A DNA stretch of 64,000 nt. Origin: Flavobacterium frigoris PS1 (lineage in GTDB: Bacteria > Bacteroidota > Bacteroidia > Flavobacteriales > Flavobacteriaceae). Of the stretch, positions 46,535-53,248 are shown piece after piece. The position numbers were made by a program, and so were the translations under genes. The notes beneath the pieces were generated by a model. That model was not told the DNA's origin, searched no databases, and saw nothing but the letters and a program-made list of their open reading frames with translations. The first letter of the stretch is position 1, and every line of letters starts with the position of its first letter. The stretch lies in the NCBI RefSeq assembly GCF_000252125.1, contig NZ_AHKF01000031.1:1-64000 (forward strand). Reading direction: 5' to 3'.

Positions 46535-46825
46535 ATGAGTGCAAAAAAGCAAATCTTATTCCCTAAGCACCAACTCCTTTTAGAGCAAATGGGAGAGAAT
46601 ATTAAATTGGCTCGAAAAAGAAGAAAGCTCACTGCAATACAAATTGCTGAAAGAGCCGATATCGCTAGAACCACTTTATACCAAATAGAAAAAGGAAATT
46701 CTAGTGTGGCAATAGGTGCCTATTTTAATGTTCTGAGAGTACTAGGTTTGCAAGACGATTTTTTAAAAATAGCAGCTGACGACGAACTAGGAAGAAAACT
46801 TCAAGACCTTGACCTATTAAAGTAA
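46535..46825 (+). CDS. hipB: HipB-like XRE family antitoxin
   Basis: A 96-aa protein with an XRE helix-turn-helix (about residues 18-75, including TAIQIAERADIARTTLYQIEKG). It is followed 49 bp later by a hipA-like gene, the standard antitoxin-toxin order. HipB proteins bind their own promoter and neutralise HipA. The dyad in the promoter fits this. A TTG three codons upstream is a less likely start. Confidence 0.85.
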   Translation: MSAKKQILFPKHQLLLEQMGENIKLARKRRKLTAIQIAERADIARTTLYQIEKGNSSVAIGAYFNVLRVLGLQDDFLKIAADDELGRKLQDLDLLK

Positions 46826-46874
46826 CCCCTTGCTAGAAACAAATTAAACTGATCACTTATTCAAAACACAAAAC

Positions 46875-48131
46875 ATGTCACAAAGTAAAACCGACATCTA
46901 CGTTTACGCCCATTGGCAAGAAATGCAGGAACCTAAACTAATTGGTATCTTATCTGCACAACAAGCGAAAGGTAAAAAAGCATTTAGTTTTGAATACGAT
47001 AGAAACTGGCTCAAAACAGAACAAAAATTCCTTTTGGATCCAGACATCCAATTATATGGTGGTCCACAATACCCAAATCAAAAAGAAAACTTCGGCATTT
47101 TTTTAGACAGCATGCCTGATACTTGGGGACGCACCTTAATGAAACGTCGAGAAGCCCAGCTTGCAAGAGAAAAGAACGAAAAGCCAAAAACACTCTATGA
47201 TATTGATTTTCTATTGGGTGTATATGATGAAAGTCGTATGGGAGCATTACGATTTAAAACCGACCCGAATGGAGATTTCTTAGATAATAATAAAACTACT
47301 TCCACCCCGCCCTGGTCCTCCATCAGAGAACTCCAAAATGCAGCCGCTAATTTCGAAAACGACAAAGATAATGAAGAAGTAAATAAATGGTTATCGGTTC
47401 TTATGGCACCTGGATCTTCATTAGGTGGTGCAAGACCCAAAGCCAATATTTTAGACAACGACAAAAGTCTTTGGATTGCTAAATTCCCCTCCAAGACAGA
47501 TACTGTAGACAAAGCAGCTTGGGAATTTTTAGCCTATAAATTGGCTATTAGTGCCGGAATCAATATGGCGGCCTTTCGAATAGAAAAAATAATGGGCAAG
47601 CACAATACTTTCTTTACTAAACGCTTTGACAGGGAGAATGGCGAAAGAATTCATTTTGCTTCGGCTATGACTATGACAGGCAACAATGAAGATACTATAA
47701 GAGACAATCCCGCAAGTTATTTAGATATTGCCGAATTCATCAGTAATCAAGGTGCAAACGTAGAAGAAAATTTACACCAAATATGGCGCAGAATCGTTTT
47801 TAATATAGCCATTTCAAACACCGATGACCATTTGCGTAACCATGGATTTATTTTAACCAAAGAGGGGTGGATACTCTCCCCTGCTTACGACCTTAACCCC
47901 TCCATAGACAAAGATGGTTTGGCTCTTAATATTGATATGGATAACAACGCACTGGATTTTGAATTAGCTAAAAGTGTTGGGGAATACTTTAGATTGAATA
48001 CTTTACAAATGGAAAACATTATTCAAGAAGTCACCCAAGTTACAAGCAACTGGAAAACGATAGCTGGAGAAATAGGTATTTCTAGAGCAGAGATGGAAAT
48101 TATGGAAAAGGCTTTTAATCTTAAGCAGTAA
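46875..48131 (+). CDS. hipA: HipA domain-containing kinase toxin
   Basis: A 418-aa serine/threonine kinase of the HipA family. It has an N-terminal HipA_N-like part (to about residue 110), the G-loop-like SSLGGARPKA segment near 178, the catalytic NTDDHLRNH near 315, and the SPAYDLNPS metal-binding motif near 336. Well-studied HipA inactivates glutamyl-tRNA synthetase, but targets differ between branches. The kinase motifs look intact. It may stabilise the element or act in defence. Confidence 0.92.
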   Translation: MSQSKTDIYVYAHWQEMQEPKLIGILSAQQAKGKKAFSFEYDRNWLKTEQKFLLDPDIQLYGGPQYPNQKENFGIFLDSMPDTWGRTLMKRREAQLAREKNEKPKTLYDIDFLLGVYDESRMGALRFKTDPNGDFLDNNKTTSTPPWSSIRELQNAAANFENDKDNEEVNKWLSVLMAPGSSLGGARPKANILDNDKSLWIAKFPSKTDTVDKAAWEFLAYKLAISAGINMAAFRIEKIMGKHNTFFTKRFDRENGERIHFASAMTMTGNNEDTIRDNPASYLDIAEFISNQGANVEENLHQIWRRIVFNIAISNTDDHLRNHGFILTKEGWILSPAYDLNPSIDKDGLALNIDMDNNALDFELAKSVGEYFRLNTLQMENIIQEVTQVTSNWKTIAGEIGISRAEMEIMEKAFNLKQ

Positions 48132-48198
48132 TTCATCCTAGATATTTGTTTTGAACCTAAGATTATTTCTTTGAAAAAAATATTTTTAATATTACTAA

Positions 48199-48230
48199 GT
48201 TGAAAGTAAAACTTTTTTTTTATAACTTTG
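48199..48230 (+). promoter_or_regulatory. Strong promoter of the 41-aa peptide gene
   Basis: GTTG (48199-48202), a 20-bp T-rich spacer, then TAACTTTG (48223-48230). This is a close consensus match 28 bp before the ATG at 48258. Confidence 0.6.
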
Positions 48231-48257
48231 ATTAACAACGATTTAAAAAACAGAAAC

Positions 48258-48383
48258 ATGGCACTTAAAACTGGACCAAAAAGAATAGCAAAATCTACTG
48301 GACAACCTGATAAACGTCAACGTGATAATAAAGACACACCAGGTAACACGCCTTCACTAAAACCTCCTAAAAGAAAATCTTAA
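48258..48383 (+). CDS. Small basic proline-rich peptide of unknown function
   Basis: A 41-residue peptide rich in K, R, P, D and T, starting MALKTGPKRIAKSTGQ and ending PPKRKS. No cysteine, signal peptide or membrane segment. I do not recognise the family. Support comes from the near-consensus promoter directly upstream and good spacing to the ATG. It stands alone between hipA and the leftward E2-like gene. Possible roles include a nucleic-acid-binding peptide, an antitoxin or a phage-sensing peptide, none of which is proven. Confidence 0.5.
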   Translation: MALKTGPKRIAKSTGQPDKRQRDNKDTPGNTPSLKPPKRKS

Positions 48384-48646
48384 TACAATTTTTGTTTTTT
48401 GAAATAGGAATATTGTAAGTTATAGTAGCTGTTTTTTATACCTGCAAATAATGACATACCTAATATTTGTTTATTTGAAAAAAACTTAATTGAATCTATA
48501 AACTTTAGTTAGATATATCAAATCTACTTGATAACGATATGTTAAACTAAAAAAATTTGATCATTTAGCCTGATCATCTAAGTAAAAACACTTAAATAAA
48601 CGCCACCAATTTCTATTTCATTTTTCTTTTGAAAATAAAGAATAAA

Positions 48647-49321
48647 TTACAATTTCTCGACTTCCTTTATTATAATTAGTTTTCTTAGCAGCCATTTTAA
48701 TGCCAGTATATCATATTCAATTCTTTTTTTCGACAAATTTTTAATAATACTATAGGTTTGTATATGGCATCGTTTCAGTTTTTCTTTTTTGCCACAAAAA
48801 CAAGTATCATTCCTATTCATTCTATTCTTATTAAGAAAAGATAAAAGCTCATATATTTCTTCAATACTATCTAATTCAAAAAGTTCTCTATAGTACTGCA
48901 AAATTCCTTCAGCACCATGGTCATAATCTCCGTTTGCCCATTCTTTCTCAATATTAAAATATAACTGATTCGCTAAATAAGGAATAACATATCCCAAAAA
49001 GAAATCCTTCATAGAAATTCCCTTCTGACTTATCAAATCTACTTCTTGTAGTGAGCAAACACAACAACTTTCATCCTCATTAAAATGACGATCAGGAATA
49101 TGTTCCAACTTATTACTAGTTTCAAACAACAATGGAAATCCGTATGGGTAATTCCTTGGAATAACTACATCAATATCAAAACTATCTACATAATTATTAG
49201 CAACATCAAATATGTCGATTTCACCACGTACCGCTTTCTTTATATCTCTCTCAATTAGTTTGAGCTTCGGAAACATCACCAAAACTTCGTGTATATCTTT
49301 ATCTAAACTTAACTTTTGCAT
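48647..49321 (-). CDS. E2-like (UBC fold) protein with C-terminal SEC-C zinc motif
   Basis: A 224-aa protein, third gene of the Pycsar-type operon, overlapping the cyclase gene by 23 bp. Residues about 50-150 resemble bacterial E2-like ubiquitin-conjugating folds: a YP..FP strand region, H79 followed by N-E-D-E-S and C86/C87 (position of the H-x-dGs-x-C catalytic motif), and a later G-D-Y-D-H-G segment typical of this group. Residues 174-186 form a SEC-C motif (CFCG then RCH). E2-like proteins occur as accessories in type II CBASS, where they modify the cyclase. A similar job here is inference. A TTG seven codons upstream is possible. Confidence 0.65.
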   Translation of the reverse strand: MQKLSLDKDIHEVLVMFPKLKLIERDIKKAVRGEIDIFDVANNYVDSFDIDVVIPRNYPYGFPLLFETSNKLEHIPDRHFNEDESCCVCSLQEVDLISQKGISMKDFFLGYVIPYLANQLYFNIEKEWANGDYDHGAEGILQYYRELFELDSIEEIYELLSFLNKNRMNRNDTCFCGKKEKLKRCHIQTYSIIKNLSKKRIEYDILALKWLLRKLIIIKEVEKL

Positions 49322-50306
49322 AAGGTCTGTTTTTACCCACAACTTCTTTTAATGAAGCTATACTTGGGATAGTTAATAATTGAGGCTTAATAGTGATTTC
49401 TCCTGTAACAGATGTTGCAATATGTTGCGAAGACTTTAGATATTTAAGCCAATCAAACACGTATTGTGTATAATAAAATGCATTATCTTGATCTGAAAAA
49501 ATATACCTTTTAGCCTCCACTACGATATAAAACAGTGTATCAAAATTAGCTTTATCTTTAACATATTGACCAACAACAATCTCATTGCTTCCTGCAAATG
49601 CCTGCATTTTAGCAGCTAAACTTGTATGTAGACTATAAGTAGCTATTTCACTAGTATTTTCTTTACCAGCCACACCCCACAATACTTTATCATCATCACC
49701 AAAATCAATTCCAATTTTCGTAAATATTCTTTCTATACCATGTTGCTCAAAAACGCTTTTCAAATCATTTTTAACAAAATAACTGAATAAACTTAAAGCG
49801 GTAAGACAGTGCTGTGTTGATTTAGTTTTATCAATATTTTTTCCTCCAAAATAAACAAACAAACCATCTCCCTGAATCCTTTGTATAAATCCTCCAAAAA
49901 GCTGACAGACATTTATAGCTGCTAATTGAATAGTATTAGTGATTATCATATTCGTCTCTTCGTCGTACTTTTTGAAAAGATTTGTTGATCCTTTAATATC
50001 AATGAATGCAGAAATGATATAATGTTTCTCTGTATCTGTTGTCCCCTTTAAATGATTAAAATGCGGATGGTGACCAATAATTTGATTATCAAAGGGAATA
50101 ACTCCCATCTTATTTGCAATTCCAACCAGATCAGTCGAAAGTGATAAATGAGATTTATTAATCATATAATCACTCATAGTATATTTATCTAGAGATGCTT
50201 TGTTCGAAAATGTTGAATAGGAACGTGATTCATTTAAGTTCTTATAGATTTCGTTTCTATTAAGAGCTTTTTCTATAATGTTTTGGTATTCTGAAAATGT
50301 ATTCAT
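49299..50306 (-). CDS. pycC: PycC-like nucleotide cyclase (Pycsar)
   Basis: A 335-aa protein with a class III adenylate/guanylate cyclase-like domain (about residues 95-255). Metal-binding Asp residues lie in FIDIKGST (D103) and QGDGLF (D147), and the GIDFGDDDKVLWG strand pair follows. The family-typical N..R helix is changed to SLHTSLAAKM, as in non-canonical cyclases. In Pycsar defence such cyclases make cCMP or cUMP after phage infection to switch on an effector. The gene starts 2 bp after a PycTM-type effector. The base specificity cannot be told by eye. Confidence 0.85.
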   Translation of the reverse strand: MNTFSEYQNIIEKALNRNEIYKNLNESRSYSTFSNKASLDKYTMSDYMINKSHLSLSTDLVGIANKMGVIPFDNQIIGHHPHFNHLKGTTDTEKHYIISAFIDIKGSTNLFKKYDEETNMIITNTIQLAAINVCQLFGGFIQRIQGDGLFVYFGGKNIDKTKSTQHCLTALSLFSYFVKNDLKSVFEQHGIERIFTKIGIDFGDDDKVLWGVAGKENTSEIATYSLHTSLAAKMQAFAGSNEIVVGQYVKDKANFDTLFYIVVEAKRYIFSDQDNAFYYTQYVFDWLKYLKSSQHIATSVTGEITIKPQLLTIPSIASLKEVVGKNRPYAKVKFR

Positions 50307-50308
50307 AA

Positions 50309-50809
50309 TTATATAAATTTTGTTATTAATGTTACTAAGTAGATAAATAGGAAGATAAATTCAGTAATGATGATTCTTCCAGCATAATAAAGTTTTTGAT
50401 ATTTTGCTTTTAGTCCTCCCGCCAAACTGTATGCTTGACATGTAAGGTCTAATAGTAATTTTTTATCCGATATAGCATTGATCTTTTCTGCATACTCTTT
50501 GAAGGTGTAATTGGTGACATCTTGAAAAAAAATAACTGAAGCACTTTTTTCCGAAGCACTTTTAAGGTATGGAGTGATTGCAATTAATGTTATAGTTATA
50601 CTTAAAACAGCTAATAGAGCAATAATCGCCATGATAATAAGTGCAAAATGCGTAACATCTTCTGGTTTGGTTGAAGCTGCAATTGTAATAATACCTGCAA
50701 GTATAGCAGTATTGAGAGCAAGGTAAAGATTGCTTTTTGTTTGGGTACTTTCAATATAGGTGTCGAAACGACCAATAATGAATTTTATTTGTTCAAATTT
50801 TTCTTTCAT
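50309..50809 (-). CDS. pycTM: PycTM-like transmembrane effector (Pycsar)
   Basis: A 166-aa protein with two adjacent membrane helices (about residues 28-47 and 54-77), a soluble helical middle and a third helix (about 143-163). The layout and the start with F..I...I..FD.YI fit the Pycsar effector domain (DUF5706-like). In known systems the effector is activated by a cyclic pyrimidine nucleotide and damages the inner membrane, so infected cells die or stop growing. It is the first gene of the leftward operon. Confidence 0.82.
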   Translation of the reverse strand: MKEKFEQIKFIIGRFDTYIESTQTKSNLYLALNTAILAGIITIAASTKPEDVTHFALIIMAIIALLAVLSITITLIAITPYLKSASEKSASVIFFQDVTNYTFKEYAEKINAISDKKLLLDLTCQAYSLAGGLKAKYQKLYYAGRIIITEFIFLFIYLVTLITKFI

Positions 50810-50858
50810 TTTTTTTAAAAATATTTTTTTGTTATGTTAAATATCAAACTTCAAATCA

Positions 50859-50898
50859 TATATTTGAGAAGTATATGAGTAAAGCCTCACTCATATAC
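50859..50898. promoter_or_regulatory. Shared intergenic control region with perfect dyad
   Basis: TATATTTG (50859-50866) is a rightward -7 box for the sigma gene. Directly behind it, GTATATGAGT (50871-50880) and ACTCATATAC (50889-50898) form a perfect 10-bp inverted repeat with an 8-nt spacer. The dyad lies 62-89 bp upstream of pycTM and 33-60 bp upstream of the sigma gene, so one regulator could control both directions. Confidence 0.6.
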
Positions 50899-50930
50899 CA
50901 AAACCGTTACTAACGCTTTTAGGTATATAG

Positions 50931-51614
50931 ATGGAAACTGAATTAAATAGTAAGATAGATTTTGATAAAATTTGTAGTTCTGAACTACTGGATTATGTTT
51001 CCTTTAAATCAGAATATCCAGAAGAAGCAGAATATGCTTTTATTGAATTTTGCCGTCGCTTTGAGAAAAAAGTGATTCAAAAAGCTGAAATATATTCTTC
51101 GAAATTTGGTTATAGTGCTGTAGTCGCTTTGGAAATAGCACATTGTGCTTTTGCTCGTGTATGGAAATACCCAAGTTTTAACTTAAAAAAAGCTAAAAGT
51201 AAAGATGTTAGTAAAGCTATATTATTATGGCTATACCCGATAATGTATACACAACTTGTAAAATATGGTGAACATAACACTTGCGCAGATCCTACAGTCG
51301 ACGAAGATCTATCAATAATTACTGATTTAGATGGGCTTGTTAATATAAAATCTCACAGTGATGATATAGAACACAAAAAGAATCTGAAAATTAAGCTAGA
51401 AATTTTAAATAGTGCTTTTGTTGGTCTAAGTGAAAAACAAAAAATTATTTATCTAACATATAAAGCATACGAAGTACCTGGTAAAAATATTCCGAGAAGT
51501 ATCAGTAAAAAATTGCAAGATATACTTGAACTAACTCAAGGTACAATAAGATTATATAAAAGAGATGCTAATCTTCATGTCGACAATTATATAAAGCAAA
51601 GAAATGGCGGATAA
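50931..51614 (+). CDS. RNA polymerase sigma factor (sigma-70/ECF-like)
   Basis: A 227-aa protein with sigma-70 traits: a region 2-like part (about residues 30-90, with AYIEFCRRF-like helix and ALEIAHCAFARVWKY), and a region 4-like part from about residue 160 (LSEKQKIIYLTYKAY, then a HTH ending RLYKRDANLHVDNYI). It is divergent from the Pycsar-type operon and overlaps the next gene by 11 bp. I infer that it directs RNA polymerase to promoters of this island. No cognate promoter has been identified. Confidence 0.72.
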   Translation: METELNSKIDFDKICSSELLDYVSFKSEYPEEAEYAFIEFCRRFEKKVIQKAEIYSSKFGYSAVVALEIAHCAFARVWKYPSFNLKKAKSKDVSKAILLWLYPIMYTQLVKYGEHNTCADPTVDEDLSIITDLDGLVNIKSHSDDIEHKKNLKIKLEILNSAFVGLSEKQKIIYLTYKAYEVPGKNIPRSISKKLQDILELTQGTIRLYKRDANLHVDNYIKQRNGG

Positions 51615-51942
51615 TAAAAAACAAATTTTCGATTTAGAAACTCTAGATTATTATCTAGGTTCAACTGGCTTTATATGTCCTATCAATGAGCAGCAGCTAG
51701 ATTTATTTGAACAACTTTATGAAGATTTTGATTTTAAACTAAAAGACGCAACAATTGATGTGGCTGCTATTATAAAAAATCAATTAACTAAAAAATCAGT
51801 AATTCAACTTTCAAATGATAATAATCCAAATGAAATAATTGAATTAAAGATGGCAGCTAGAAAAGGCAGTCAAGGTTTATCACAGGATATTATTGATAAA
51901 ATGTATGGAAAGCATCGAAAAAAATCAGATGATAAAGAATAG
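51604..51942 (+). CDS. Small protein between sigma factor and ImmA-type protease
   Basis: A 112-aa acidic protein, probably cytoplasmic, with no membrane segment and no HTH that I can see. The middle contains an alternating hydrophobic part, and the C-terminus is basic (KMYGKHRKKSDDKE). It overlaps both neighbours, so the three genes are translationally coupled. By position it may be a sigma-binding (anti-sigma) protein and the protease substrate, but this is only inference. I do not recognise the family. Confidence 0.65.
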   Translation: MADNKKQIFDLETLDYYLGSTGFICPINEQQLDLFEQLYEDFDFKLKDATIDVAAIIKNQLTKKSVIQLSNDNNPNEIIELKMAARKGSQGLSQDIIDKMYGKHRKKSDDKE

Positions 51943-52717
51943 TTCACTTTTAGGTATTAAACATTTAGCTGAATCAATAGCTTTAGAATTTTCTGAAATA
52001 ATTACCCCTTTAGATAAAATTCTTGCTGAAGAAGAACTAGATTTATTTTACGACTCATACGGAGATAATTTTGATGGCATGACAATTTATGATAATTCTC
52101 AGTTTTTTATCCACGTAAATATTGTTAAAGGAAATAGACCAAACACACCTAGGTCTCGTTTTACAATAGCGCATGAACTAGGGCATTATTTCATAGATAA
52201 TCATAGGATTGGTCTAAAAATAGGACTTCTAACTCCTCATCCATCCAAAAACAATGAAAACACACATTTTAAAATAGAAAGAGAAGCTGATTATTTTGCT
52301 TCATGTTTATTAATGCCCGAAGAAAGATTTAAAAAATATATTCAGCGAAAAAAATTCGAATTTTCAATGATCAAATCTTTATCAGAACATTTTCAAACAA
52401 GTATCACAGCAACGGCAATCCGTTTTGCAGATATTGGAAACCATCCGCTTATGATTGTTTTTGGAGGAAATGGAGAAATAAAATGGAAATGGAGCAGCGA
52501 TGATTTCCCTTTCAAATATTTACTGTATAATGATAAAATTCCTGAGAATTCTGTAATGGGTGAATATTTTCAAAAAGCAAGACTTCCAAAAAATACAGAA
52601 GATGTTTGGCCAATTGATTGGTTCAATTATGTAAAAGATTATGATGTTCATAGAAAATTTAAAGAACATTGTATTGCTCATAAACACTTAGCATTAAGTA
52701 TTATATGGGAAGTATAA
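51929..52717 (+). CDS. ImmA/IrrE family metallo-endopeptidase
   Basis: A 262-aa protein with the zinc protease motif HELGH (about residues 82-86) and the third ligand in EREADYFAS about 40 residues later. This is the ImmA/IrrE (COG2856) pattern. Relatives cleave repressors after DNA damage (ImmA, IrrE) or in CBASS operons (CapP cleaving CapH). Start codons at 51893 and 51905 are also in frame, but 51929 gives the shortest overlap with the previous gene. A C-terminal domain of about 120 residues may be a sensor. Confidence 0.87.
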   Translation: MIKNSSLLGIKHLAESIALEFSEIITPLDKILAEEELDLFYDSYGDNFDGMTIYDNSQFFIHVNIVKGNRPNTPRSRFTIAHELGHYFIDNHRIGLKIGLLTPHPSKNNENTHFKIEREADYFASCLLMPEERFKKYIQRKKFEFSMIKSLSEHFQTSITATAIRFADIGNHPLMIVFGGNGEIKWKWSSDDFPFKYLLYNDKIPENSVMGEYFQKARLPKNTEDVWPIDWFNYVKDYDVHRKFKEHCIAHKHLALSIIWEV

Positions 52718-52958
52718 TAAACATATAATTTTTGGTGGTAAACTTCCTTTATCAAAAAATTTGGCATTAATTCTAGGACATTTTAAATAGTAGTTTAATT
52801 TTTACCATACCTCTTACTTATAACAAATCAATCAGTCTCACTCCAGTCATTCTCTTTGCTTCGTTCGGCTGCTCCAGTCGGTATACCTTCATGATTAAGG
52901 TGTAAACGAAAAACTGTTTTTCGGCATACCTACCCTTCGCAGGCACTTCGCAGCCCAT

Positions 52959-52999
52959 AAAAAAAACAGCAACTTAAAAATAAGCAACTGTTTTTTTTT
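52959..52999 (+). terminator. Hairpin with A/T tract after the ImmA-type gene
   Basis: An A-run plus CAG pairs with CTG plus T9 (about 10 bp, loop about 18 nt). It lies about 240 bp beyond the protease stop codon. Confidence 0.45.
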
Positions 53000-53139
53000 G
53001 GATGTTCCGTTCCTCAGCTCCACACGTTCATTCCTTGCGTTCGGTCAGGCTTATATAAGCAGGATAAAGCTTCATTACTTTACGCTCCGTGCCTACGCTC
53101 CACTGCATTCCAGCCCTATCCTACTTATAGCCTTTCTTT

Positions 53140-53170
53140 TAATAATTTGAGTTGGTACTCAAATTTATTA
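53140..53170. repeat. TAATAATTTGAGT inverted repeat
   Basis: A 13-bp arm with a 1-nt bulge and a TGGT loop, about 80 bp past the topB stop. It could be a weak terminator for topB or an operator. Confidence 0.4.
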
Positions 53171-53248
53171 GATTTATCTTTTCTGCGAGCGTTACTGATT
53201 CCTTGATAGTTACTTTTTACTAAAACAAGTGCAAATCAATCAACTTAT

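Larger units (their letters stand above)
52718..53248. other. 531-bp gap between convergent ImmA-type and topB genes
   Basis: No gene found. It holds a terminator at 52959-52999, an imperfect inverted repeat at 53048-53132 (GGCT..ATAAGCAGGATA with its complement, about 50-bp loop), and a TAATAATTTGAGT dyad at 53140-53170. Base composition is less AT-rich than nearby genes, which suggests structured RNA or remnants of another insertion. Confidence 0.5.
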
